Positions 24,964-37,900 of a stretch of DNA of 64,000 nt are shown here, piece by piece. Each line of letters starts with the position of its first letter. Position 1 is the first letter of the stretch. Under the pieces are notes generated by a model, which searched no databases, was not told the origin of the DNA, and saw only the letters and a program-made list of their open reading frames with translations. Origin of the DNA: Todiramphus chloris collaris. Lineage: Eukaryota > Chordata > Aves > Coraciiformes > Alcedinidae. The position numbers and the translations under genes are program-made. Where the stretch lies: the NCBI GenBank assembly GCA_025345505.1, contig JANVCC010000010.1, forward strand, positions 42,931,772 to 42,995,771, given 5' to 3'.

Positions 24964-27900
24964 CCCCCACCAATTGGGATTATTTAGCTACTTACAATGG
25001 CATCCCTGTTTTAAACTGAAATATCCTGGATATATACCCTAAAAATAAGTTCTGTAGATGTGAACTCTGTTAAATTACATGAATTATTTCATTACATGTA
25101 GACACTGGTTTTGTAAAACAACAATTCATATGAACCTGTATTCAGAATATTGTTTATATTAAGAAATACACAGTTGTTACTCATTCTCCCAACTGTCTGT
25201 GCCTTCCATCCTTTTCTGTTGAGCTCCCAACTTTCCTGTGATGTGTGACTTTCTGCTAGAAAACATAGGCTTACGAGGAAGTGCACTTTTAATACATCAA
25301 AGAAGAAAACAGTTTACAGAAACACTTTTGTCCCAAGCCAGGAAGAAGAACAAGATCTCCTTTCTCCACATAGGTCAGAGAAGTGAAAAATACACTTCTC
25401 TGGTACGCCATCACTTTTATGATGGCATCTTCCTTATATCTAATACCAAAACCACTCCAGAATTCATCTCTTCTTTCACATACCATACCCCTGCTACTAT
25501 CTGCAAAGAACTGTTTACCATTTATTAATAACACCACAGAACTGAAACTAAAAGCCAATGAGATTAAAGGATAATGAAAAGCTTTTCAGATGGTAATTAA
25601 TCTGCAACTGTTAACAGATGGAAAAGTCTGCAGTCTTCAGCACAAATTAGATTTTGGTGGAGTAGGAATAATACCCCATACGTATTAGATAGTAATTCAC
25701 ATTGTGAACAAGTCATATACTAATCATCTACTCTGACATTTTTTATAGTATAGGTCAAGGAATCATTTCTGTATCAAGTTCATAATTTTTAGAAGACTAC
25801 ACCTTTTTGAAAGACACCTAATGCAAATTGACTGACTGATGCTTTTACCTGTTCCTGCTTTTGGGCTGTTGTTTTTGTTGTTGTTTTATTTGTGGTGTTG
25901 TGTTGGTTTTTTTACAGGTCTCTAAGGTCCAAGGTAGCTTAATTTCACACTTGCTGAATGAGATTCTGAGGAAATAAAATACTATGACAGTCTTACCTGA
26001 CATTACAATTTCAGGTTAAGTTCACTTCTGAATACATCCTTTCCTTTTTTTTTTTTCAGTTACAAGTTTTTCCTTAAATAGTAAATATTCAAACTTCACC
26101 ATACCCATGTTTGTGTTTTGTGAATCCAAATCTGAGGAAGGCGATAAGAGTTTCCAATACAAGCCAAGAATATTCAGAAAATTAAAAATATAAAAAAAAC
26201 CCCCAAAAACCTGTGCAAAATTATTCTTTTGCAAAATACCTTGACCGAGAAAGCTGGCAAACAATCTTCATTTTCATTGCATACAGAGCATTAAACGTAG
26301 ATCGACATTCTAGTCAAAAAACCTTAGGATTTCATCGGTTGTGAAGGTTGAAGGTATGAGCAATGTTTAGATTTTACTTGAAATTTAACATTTTCATGAA
26401 AAATTCATCCTGCATGCTATTTACAGCCTGTGCTAGCTCAGGATCCCCCCAGAAATATGCTTAATTCTGACATTTTCTGACAACACACTCAAAAATATCT
26501 GGTGTTTCAGGAAGCTTCCAACATGGTAATGTTCTCAATTAGCTCTTGCTGTGTCTGTCTGCCACTATGTAACTCCTCATTTGCTTTTACGATGCAGTCA
26601 GGTGTGATGCAATTAGAAGTCTCTTTTACTTTAAGTTTCCCTCACTTTGTGTGATTGACTTCAAGTACATGCTGAAGCCCCACTGATTTAAGATGAAGCC
26701 CATTCCTAAGTGCTCTTTTTTGGAGCAGAGGGGGAAGTGAGGATGTGGGTTGTAAGAGTAGTCCTGTCCCCACTTATGCAGCTGAGAATTTGACAACTTG
26801 CTTTACTACTCACTATGATGCAGAAGTGGAAGATGTTCCTGTGCTCTGTCCTCTTTGTGCAGTCCCAGTGAAAATATTTGTTAAATACAAAGTGTCTGCC
26901 ATTTTTGGCATGACTTATTGCTCTTAGTGCAAAGGCAGTTTAATCGGTATACCTCCATGCCTTATCTCTGTGCATTAAAGAACAGATTGTCTTCAGAGCA
27001 GAACGCTGTAAAAAAAGGATCAGGGAGCAACAGCTCATATACTTGCAGGTTCAGACAGGGAAATTACCACAAAATGATGCGTGTAATTTGTTTTAAAATA
27101 ACATTGACAAAAGCAATTACTAACACCTGGGCAAATAGACATATATAATAAACAAAAAATGGCCATCTTAAGGAATTGCCTGAAAATCAGACAAGCGTTT
27201 ACAGATACCAATATTTTGGTATGGATGTGTAATTTACATCCTCATTCCTTTGCTTTAATCTTGAGCACAACGCATATGAAATACTGTTTTGTGTTTTCAA
27301 ATCTGCAGTGTAATTCAACATGTTGACATGTATATGACAAACATTCAAAGTATGTTTGTTATAAATTGATATTTTAATGTGTATTGGTTTATCAGCCACT
27401 AAATGTATTTTATTGCACAGCAGATTATTTTTAAAGGAGCTCTGTCTGCCTCATTAAATCCAAATACCATTTTCTACCTAAGATACCACTTTTATTTATA
27501 CTACATATAAGGAAAAAACAGAACAAAACACATAAACCAAAATGAAATAAGTAGCAGAATATATCAATAGAAATTGTGACAGCATGAATTCATGCTTTTT
27601 ATACCTATAATTTCTAGAGATGAACCCTTATTTGAAGAAATCAAAGCAGTATAAAAAAATTTCACTGCATTGTCTTTAGAAAATGAAATGTATGTGTGCA
27701 TTTAAAAATATTTTCCTGAGATGACAAAAGTGCACATTAATGACTATAATGGAATATAAAATACAATATATTACATCTTTATATCTGCCTACCTCCAGCA
27801 GATATATGCTCTATGATTCTAAGTGCAGAATGTTGCTTTTATTTAGCTATCAGAAAATAAGATGAAACTGAAAAAGGACACTGAAGCAAAAGCAACTGCT

Positions 27901-30900
27901 TTTATGAAAAATAAGCTTGGCTTTAATCTATTAGCAGATATGGCAATCAAATATTAGGTGCTAGTGGACTTTCCGTACCCAGTGATGTTGTCTGATGAAG
28001 TTTGATGACTGAAGATTTTCATATAACTTTTAAACATCCAGCAGCATGAATGCAGACTTCAATGCTGTGTTGACAACTACCAGGAATGCTGAACAAGTTA
28101 GTATTGTGTCATGTATGTAAACACGCAGTAAAATTTCTAGAGGCTTCAAATGTTCAGTATCTGTACAGATCAGCTGTAATGTTTCCTGCCATAAATCTGC
28201 TGAGTATGAGCCAGATCAGACATTCTCTGTGTGCACTGAATGCAGAGTTGGTGTGTGCACACTAAATCCTAAATGCTGAGACTGGCTGAATTTTCTGACA
28301 ATGAGACAGCCATCTATGAGGGTAGCTACTTCCATTCATCTCTGGAAAATCCTCAACAGAAATGCAGCAGTCTTTTCATCAGGGAGCAAACCCCAAACTG
28401 GTGTAGATAGGAAACAAAATACATCAGACTGAAGACCATTTTAATTATAAACACTCAACTGGTGTATGCAGCCCTTGGCGACAGTACACTTAACTGCAGC
28501 TGCCTGACTAGTCTGACAGACATTAGTACATACAGCACTACAGCCAGTCCTTGAAATTAAGAACTTAAAAATTTCATTGTTAAGTACTCAAATTAGGATT
28601 CTATTTTGAAGGGGGGGGAGTATTTATTTATTTTACTTCATATTTGATCTAACTTAACTGACAATAAAATAAATTGAACATAAATATTAACAACTGAGTG
28701 ATAAAACATGAAGGCCTTACCATAACCCATAACCTAGCATTCTCCTGGTACTGTACACATTTCATTACCTGGGTCTCCTAAAAGCAATCTACAACATATG
28801 TGTAACTGATGTGAGATGGCTGTTAACCTAAAACACACTATGTGTTACAATAGTTTTAATTTTTAAAAGTGTTAAATAGGAGGACAATTACTTCTAGTTT
28901 CATGCCAGCATACCTTTGACTTTTAGGTTAGGATGACATGTCAGGAACTGTAGGACATGTACTTTCCATCTGCTATTGGCACTTAAATTCTAATACTTTA
29001 TTATATCACATAAGGAACTAAAAGAAAAAAAAAAAATCCAAAAAAATAAGGGGAAAGAGAGAAAACCAACCAAAATAACCTAACTTGTAGCAAATCATTA
29101 CTGTTTAAAAAACAAAATGAAACAAAACACCAAAACCACATACCAACAAAAACAACAACTACACCAAATCTAGAAACAAAGAGAAAAACAACCACAACAA
29201 AATTTCACTGTCACTAAATTTCAGCAGAACAGTACTGTGAATCATGGACTTCTCATTACGCGTTGGTACCAAACAACGTTTGCAAAGGCTTCTTCAACAC
29301 AGAAGATGGGATTCATCTCACCTGCCTCTGTAAGTTTAGATGTTAGAACTAGTCACTGTAAACTCCCCATGTTTAGGTATGTATCTCTAGGAGTGAAACC
29401 TGTGATTTATGTTCAGATGAGATTATTTTCCCCTTGTTGTCATCTGCATTGACTACAGAAAACCTTAAGAACAGTAAAGTTAGAATGTTACATTTATAAT
29501 CTTAAAACAGGACAAAGAAAAATAATTATTTTAACTTTCTACTTTTCATGTCTCAGAACACCTTTCACTACATGGCATTGTCTCAGGTCTAAAACTGTCA
29601 TCTGTAAAATACAGAAATATAACAAAGAACACACTTGTAGCTCCCTTATGTGTGGGTTTTGTTGTGTGCGGGGTTTTTTGTGTGTTTTGGTTTTGTTTTG
29701 TTTATCCAAGTAACAAACACAGGAAGAGCAAAAAAAGTGCAGTGTCATAGGGCAACCCAAGCCCACATTGCACCATACTCTTGAATTTGAGACCTCCCAT
29801 GGGGTTAAATCTTCTAGACATGAGACTAGTACATTACAGTCACCCCTGTATGCTGTATGTCTCTACACTTGTGCTGTTTACAAGTACTACAGAAGAATTA
29901 GCATCTATTCTTCCTGAATGTACATATCTGCATTTATTTCCATAATGCTTTTATTTGTTCAATGCTCCCAAATTATTAATGATAGCTACTCAGAAGTGAA
30001 ATCCTGGTGGTAGCTACAGAACCACTACTCTTATTCATACCCATTTTATACTTTCTATCATCTTCAGCACGGTCTGAAGTCACTTCAGATTAAGCAGATT
30101 ATTTCCTTCCCATGCACTTCTGCAGATTTCCCAATTAAAAACATGAGCTGTGTGATTTCATGACACAGGGCACACTTATCACTAAAAACTTATATCTACT
30201 GCGTATCTCCCAGTAACAAAAGGGTTTAGTCCGTATGGTCACAATACATATAAGCACAGGACATAAATGCAAAGGTCAGACTCTGACTACTAATCTTTAG
30301 AACTCTCCTTAATCTCCTCAGATATCCAAACATAACTGACAAAAGCAATCATGCCAAAAAGCAGGTAAAAGAACCAGTTAGCTGTACTGCTGTTACTTTT
30401 GGCTTCAAGTTTCCAGTAACACAGAGGAAAACAATACTAAATGACTTGATAAAATAACTATCTAGATGAACTTGTTTCTCCTCTTGTCACGCTATCTATA
30501 TATGTAACAAATAGTAGTCTTCTTCATTTTTGTTTCAAAATAAATTGCTTCTTATACGTAAATAAAACCAGACTTAAAAATAATGATCCAGATTGATATT
30601 AATTAAAAACTACATAAAAGACAACTAAGTTCATGTCAAAGCTAATACACAAAATGTAAAGCAATCAGCCTATTGCAGGTCTAGTCACACAGCAGCTTTA
30701 TGAATAGACCATCAATTATCTTACCAAGAGTTCAGACTGAACTACTTCAGACTTCTTTTTTTTCCCCACATCCTAGAAAAGATTTTCTTTAGAGAAAAGC
30801 CAGCAAGCCAGCTGCATGGTTCTCAGTTCATTATTACTACCCACTTCCCAATTTCCAGAAGGCAAGCATGAGTTAATAAATATACTATAGAAAACTGGTA

Positions 30901-31617
30901 GTTCAGAGCTGTCTTGTCCTTTCTACTTTTATTAAATGAAGTGTCCTTCTGTTTTTGTTATGCTCACAACACTTCTATTCATTGATTTAGAACTGCTTCT
31001 AAACTTTCATTAATGATTTCAAATGTTACTTTGTGAAAATGGAAATAGACACAAAGATTACAATCAGGTTTTTAACCCAATACTTAATGCAGGCACAATT
31101 TAACAGACAGTAAAAAAAAGGAAAAAAAAAAAAAAAAATATATATAAAATCCAGTCTACATTGTCTCACACTTCCAAAGCCTTTGTATCTGAAGGGATGA
31201 AAATATTCTTTTGAGATAGGTACAGGGTGAGAAAATCCCTGTACAGCCTAATGAGATAATCCATTTAAGTTACTATTACAATTTCCCAATACCTGCAAAA
31301 GTAGCAAGGGAAGCTTCACATTCTGTACCTCAGAACTAAAAAGAGAAAATAGATATATTGTACCTGATGCTTGCTTTCCTCATTTATTTCTGATTCACAG
31401 CTTCACTGGCCTATAATGAAAGGAAAAAACGAGATTTCTGAAGTAGCCTGCATTCACTGACTATCCAATTTAAAGAGTAAAATTTCAAACTGTGCAGCAC
31501 TACTCCTTCCACTGCATCTTACGCAGAAGATGTACTAGAAAGACATAATAAGTAAAGATCTGCAGGATTTCAAAGAATAGAAAAACTGCTAGAGAAGGGA
31601 GAAGTTGAGTTTGTGAC

Positions 31618-31646
31618 GGGGGGGGGGGGGGGGGGGGGGGGGGGGG
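31618..31646. repeat. Poly(G) run of 29
   Basis: An uninterrupted run of 29 G on the plus strand. Runs of this length are rare in vertebrate DNA and unstable in replication and sequencing, so the exact length in the assembly is uncertain. The minus-strand frame across it encodes a proline run and is not a gene. Confidence 0.95.
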
Positions 31647-34600
31647 TGGAAGAAGTGTAATAAAACCCAGTAGAAATTCAATAACCCACTGGACTAAGTT
31701 CTCATGTTTCAAATTAAGAGTTGAAAGTAGATGTTTTATAGGCAGTGCCCATAAACTCTCATCATTAATTGCTATTTTCCTAGTGATAACCAGATTAAAA
31801 AAAAGTAACTAGATCTTTATTTCCTTCATCAAAACACCCCTTCGCTCCATTCTCCACACTTTTTCCCATACGCAGATTATATGTTGTTACAGTGATATTC
31901 AGTAAACAAAAGCAAAGGTTCAATTCCCTTCCCTGCCTCTTTGACCTTGAGCCACCCAGCACCATCACCGCTCTGTTGCCACCTTCCAGCAGTACTGAAT
32001 TAATTTAAGAAGTGTGACAGTGCAGGAGTGTGGGCTCAGGAAGTAGCTGAGATACTGGATTGGATGGGTTTTGCATGACTGCTGTCCTGGGCTGCTACTT
32101 TATGGCCATCAGCAAAGGACAGCATGAGGAAACATGCAATTTTAACTTATTCTTTTTAAAACTGTTGTAAAAAAAATAAATTTCTGGTGAAAAAAAAAAA
32201 AAAAAGTCTTGTATGAGAGTCTGTGAGAAGCTGGGCTGTAACAGCCCGTTTTTATCTACAAATCAAATAAAGCTATGGAGGAGAGAAAGTGATGGGGGGA
32301 AATGACAAACTCCCTCTCCTCCTTAAAATTAGCAGCACTGGGGCTAAGGTCGGATACCACACTGGTTTTGATTAAGTGCTCTGCCCGATGAGGTTATCTG
32401 AAGAAATGGGGTAAAAGGGAAGCATTTTCAGGTGCCTCTTCAGAAAAATCAGATAAACTGTGTCAAATTAACCTTCACCCAGAACATGGAATAAAAAGAC
32501 TGTAGGGCAACAATTAAAGTCAGAAATCAGTAGATTGAATTTTAATACTATGGAACAGATACTATGAATCCTGAATTTCTCTAAAAATTATAATTCTTAA
32601 AAATACCTCAGAGAATAATGCAAGAAAAACAATGGAGACTGCTTTTCAGAGCAGAATTCTGTTATTTTCCACTAATCATAACTGAGACTTTTCGTTGCTA
32701 GGGAGGAATGAAAAAAAAAACAACAAACCCAAACAAAAAAGGTAATTATCTTACTATCTCAATATTACCTTGCTTATTCTCCAGGAAGAATCAAGAATAT
32801 GGAGTGTTTTCATAATGAAGCTTTTACTCAACACAGGAGAAAAAAAAATATTCTGGATTTCAAATGCATCATTCAAACTTTATACAAATGATTTACAGAT
32901 AAACACCAGGAAAACCAGGAATCCAGGATGGCCACTGACCAATAGAATTACTGGTCTAAGACTTAGGAGTTTTCTGAAATCTTTTCAGACTGATGACATC
33001 ACGGCAAACATTTGCTCAGTAGGTATTTAAGTGAACAGATAATAATCTGAGAAGTCTTTTTAAGATGACAATTCAGAATACTTGTGCTTAACATTTCCTT
33101 AGACAAAGAATGATAAAATATCATATAGAGTAACAGAGGTATGCAAACAAAAAATTGAAGAACTACAACTGTGAATTCATATTAAAGATGTTTCATGTTA
33201 TTCACAAGTTACACAACTCTAATATTTGAAGTCTTCTGCACTTCTGATAAAAAAAAAATCTAATAATTGCAAATAGTTGCATTTTGCTTTTTTTAAAATT
33301 AAAGCTGACAGCTTAGAATGGCAAGAGTTTAAACAAACTCTATGTCAAAACTTGCCTTTCCAACTTTCCTGGCACTTTGCAGACTTCTACTCTTTAATGT
33401 TTCAGCTCAGAGGCATTCAAAACTGTCAATCACAGCAATTATCAGGAAAACAAAGCAAAACAAAAAAACAGAGGTAAAAGTATAAAATAGAATAAGCATG
33501 TCAAAATTACTCCCTCTCTCCTAGAATGGACATGCCCATTTCACAAAAAATACACAATTTCTGTTGGTGCACTACCTTATGACTTGTGTTCAGTTTTTCC
33601 TGAATGACATCACAGCAGAAAGGTACAAAGCCTTGCAAAAAGTGTAACAAGGTGGAAAAAGCTTCAAGATAGTGACACAAGAAACACTTTAGCCAACTCA
33701 AACTCCTATTCCTCATTTAACAGCACTTCTCTTACAATTCAAAACTATTTATTTTTCAATAAGGAAATTTTAAAGAATTTTAAAAGTGGCATCAACTTCT
33801 AAATCTGGTAATTTAATTCTGTAAATAATTTAATACTGTAAATGTATCGCAAATCCTATGGAGCATGTCCTGAGAAATTTCTACCATGATATTTCTTACT
33901 TTAATGTCTACCTAGTCTTTATTATAGGCAGAAAACCTCTCAGTATTATTTTTTGGCTGCCAAAGTAGACTGAGATAAAGGCAAAAGTCTAATAATATTC
34001 TCCTGTATAAACTTAAGAATTCGTTTTCTCAAGATGTTCCTAAGAACAAAGATTAGAAACTTGATACACTCAGCATACCAAAAGCTCAACCCATCTACAT
34101 GATCCATCATAGCTAGAAAGTCATACTTACGTTTATGAACAAAAAACCTCCATAAATCACCAAAGTATAAATCACCAAGCACAAAGTGTATCTTAAAACT
34201 ACAAGATCTTTACAGTCAAATAATTTTTGGACCTTTGTTAAGTTTTATTATTTGTGGAGAATGGTAAATAATAGCCATCTGAGTATAGTCTATGTTATTT
34301 GCCATACCCAATCCAACAGCACACAAAATATACTCCTAGCCATGGCAGTTCATTAGATACCAATTTTGTCACATGTACACATGTATCGTTTTACTCCTCT
34401 CAAGCATAGTTTCAGTAGTCACAATTGCAGGAAGTGTTAAAGCTAGAAAACAAATGCTTTACACTATGTCGATCCATACTCAGATGGTACTAGACACTAA
34501 TGATTTGGAATTCAGGATACTACATAGCTGATAGAATTTAAGTTTAGAAATACAGACCATTTGTTTTCAAGGTACCAGATCTCTCTCACTCTCAGTGTAG

Positions 34601-34691
34601 AATACATATTTCAGGATGAACATATTCACTCTCAGACTGATGACATAAATCAAGCCAACAACAAAAGTCATACAGAAGCAAAAAGACATTA

Positions 34692-34697
34692 TTTATT
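34692..34697 (-). terminator. CCDC59: CCDC59 poly(A) signal AATAAA
   Basis: On the minus strand a canonical AATAAA hexamer lies 65 bases past the CCDC59 stop codon. Cleavage would fall at about 34670-34682, giving a very short 3' UTR of roughly 80-90 bases. This is the first canonical signal after the stop. Confidence 0.75.
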
Positions 34698-34761
34698 AAA
34701 AGTAATTTAATAAAATGTCCACAGGTAACCCAAAACCTGCAATTAAGACGCATGTAAAGGT

Positions 34762-34923
34762 TTATGTTTTTTGCTGTATTTTCTGAAGAAGAAACTCCAT
34801 TTGTAAGTTTAGATTTGGCTGTCCTCTTTTTGTCTTCTTACTCAGTATTTTATAAGCTTCCATCTTCTTTTGTCTGTACAACCTTTGAGCTTCTTCTCTT
34901 TGTTGTTTTCTTTTTTCTGCTTC
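34762..34923 (-). CDS. CCDC59: CCDC59 coding exon 4 (last)
   Basis: 162 nt, 53 residues plus TAA, phase 0 acceptor (TTTAATTTCAG). It encodes residues 152-204: a charged helix ([20 protein letters not shown]) and the conserved C-terminal block [19 protein letters not shown]. This C-terminal block is the most conserved part of the protein and decides the identification. Confidence 0.95.
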   Translation of the reverse strand, partial: EAEKRKQQREEAQRLYRQKKMEAYKILSKKTKRGQPNLNLQMEFLLQKIQQKT

Positions 34924-37900
34924 CTGAAATTAAACAAATAGATACAATTATGAAATAATTAAGTACTTTCTATAACTATGCAAGTTATGTAAAAGCAACA
35001 AAATTTCTTGTAAGCGTACTGGCGATTAGGTATTGTACTGACAGAAGAAACACCAGTACTATTAAAAGCTAATTTGGGATGCTCTTTCAGCACATTCCAC
35101 AAACAAACCATATTGTATTGCCTAAAGCTTTCTTTAAAGTTTTCTTTAGTAAAACATCCTATTATAAGATTTATTGCTAAAACTCATACTACTTCCTTTT
35201 TGCAAAATGAGCTCCTTGACTTTTCTCCTTAAGTGACAAAGTGTCAAAAATGTCCCGCTTTCCCATCTTGAGCGCAAGAAAGAGTCTGCTCCAGCGACCC
35301 CCACATAAATGTCTTGCCAGTCCAGATGCAATAGGATACTGATCACATCTGCATGGGACTGTCAGATGGGATATGGGACATATCTGGATCTGGAAGCTGG
35401 GCAGGTTAACGATACTAAGACAGTGCCACAAGCAGCATTACCTAGGGCAACTTAAGACAAAACTATTCACGACCTGGCCTCTTTGAAGCAACACAGACTG
35501 CTATCTTTACTCAGAGAGAGACAAAAAAAAAAATCCAAAAACTGAACCAAATTTTCAACTGTACAAGCTTTCTGTATTGAGGGGACAGCACATACAACCA
35601 AAAGACTAACAGAGGCACTTGCACTATGGGGATAATCATCATGAATCAAGATGATACGTTTAATTTTTATTGAACAATAAACACGCACCCTCTTCTCTTG
35701 TGTTGCAATGTTAATAAGCAATTTGGGGAAACATCCACAACAAAGTAACTAGCTTGCTCCACTTGCGTATTTTAGTAGGACATGATATGACATTACAAAT
35801 TGGACGGAAGGACTGCTTCAATTCATTTGGATGATTTCTTCTCATAAAGCTTACTCTTTGAAATGCAGTGCCATGCTGACTGCAAGGGCAGATGTTTCTG
35901 CAGAATGCCCAAGCAGCTGATAATTTAGCAATTTAGCTTTTGTTTGCTGTAGCATAGATAGCTTCTGTGACATATAAAAATTAGTAAGAATGTTTTGTGA
36001 TGTAGAATATAAAACTAACCAGAAATAATTCCAGAAAATATGTCTAAATAGACATCTAAGAGCTTTGGGAGGAATACCTGCAAAGGTAAGATCTCTCTAT
36101 TCAGAATGCTACACTTATTTTACCATAACAGTGATTAAAATTATTCATTCCCCCCCCTTTTTTTTTAAACCACAGTAGCATCAACTCTAACTTACTTGTA
36201 AATTCACTTCCTATAGAATAATTTTACCGATGTTCAGCATCCTGTTATGAACAACTTCAATTTAAGCTACCAACCAAATGCTTACTCAAAGCAAGAACAT
36301 TCATCTTACTTAGGCAATTGTTACTTTGTTATTTTTTCATCCTAGCTTTTTTGTATATTGTGGAGGACAAAATTCTGCCTTTAAGCTTTTTTCTTTTACC
36401 AAAATAAAAACCAGCAATTCAGGCTTTGCCAACATATGTGAAGATAAAGTATGTGATTATTGTACCAGTATTCCACATACACGATTACTGTTATTGTAGC
36501 ACTTAGCTACTGTTTGGGTTTGGGGTTTTTTTACTGTTTTTTCAAACACCTTGAATAAGACCAAAAAAGTTAACACCTCCCCTCAGGTAGCTCTTTAATG
36601 CTGCTCAAAGACAATTACTTGCAGCCTTGCTGCGTTTTTGTTTGTTCGTATTTCCCCTAAATAAGCTGCTCATAACATTCATCTATTTTGTCATGATCTG
36701 TATCTAATATTCAAAGAAGAAGGTATCAGCTGAACAACCATGCAACTCACCCAGAATCAGGGATTAGCTTGCATAAAACTACTCAAGTTTTCAATACAGA
36801 TAAATTGAAGAAATAATGTTTTATCCAGCTACACATTTACGTGATATTTATACAGTAGTTACTGAAATCTAGTTTGACAGCAGCAAGTTCCACAACTTCT
36901 ACAAATGTTACAACTGTGTGCACCATTTGACAGCACAACAAACAATGTAACTGGGAGAGAACAAAACCAGTTAAATAAGGATGTCTGAAATGAATAACTC
37001 AACTGAGATATTCAACAATATTAAAATATGCCCTGTAAGAATAAGTCCCATTAAATTAGAACAAGGGGAATATTCACTAAAGCTTTTGGCTGTGGATACT
37101 ATAATATTTAACTGTTTCACTCTTGGCCAAAGCACATAAAATGGTAAAATGAAGACTGCATTGTGGTAACACCATAAGAAATTGGATGGCTATTTCATTT
37201 TTCATTACAAGATGATGGTACTATTATTACCTCCCCTTCTACAATGCTTAAGAGGTCTAGTATAATTCACTGGCATATGCAGATCAAGCTCTTGGTGTAC
37301 CAATTGACATAATAAAATCCTACTAATGGCAACTGCAAGATAAAATTAGTAAAAACCAAGAGAGTAACTTTGAACACTTGCATGCCTGAGTATTGCTATC
37401 AAGTTGAAAAAGACTGAAATACCAGTGCCTGTGTTCTTTCCCCCATTTGGAGAGGTCCTCTTGGTCCTATTTGGATCCAGATGTAAGACTTGACAGGTAG
37501 AAATGGTATTAATCTAGTCTTTGTCCACAATCAAGAAAAGATCTCTGTTTATTACTTACCTCTTTCTTTCTAGCACGTTCAGCCTTTATTTTCTCATACT
37601 CCTCTTTTGCCTTCTGATTGGCTGTTTTCTTCTTAAACTTCCCTTCAGTCATAACTGACCTGTAGGAAAAGGTACACGTCCTTCAGACACAGACTATCAC
37701 AAAGCAGACTTACCCATATATCCTATAGCCACTGCAGAATCAGAGCATAGTCTTCCACTCTTACACTGTTTTTTGCATATTTGGGGAAGTTAATTAGAAA
37801 CAGATTTCAAAAGGTTCATCCTTCTACACTGAATGGATACCCATCTGCACTGCTCTTACATGATACCCTGGACTGTCACATGTTGTTTAATGAGCAGCTT

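Larger units (their letters stand above)
22211..34675. other. Intergenic DNA downstream of CCDC59, no gene recognised
   Basis: No coding region is supported. A somewhat less AT-rich segment at about 22.5-24.1 kb looks repeat-like but cannot be classed by eye. The rest is AT-rich with simple repeats. The region runs up to the CCDC59 poly(A) site. Confidence 0.55.

Noticed and set aside
35189..35431. 80-codon minus-strand frame in CCDC59 intron 3 as an extra exon
   Set aside because: The exon 3 to exon 4 join is already in frame and matches the family; this frame has no known motif.
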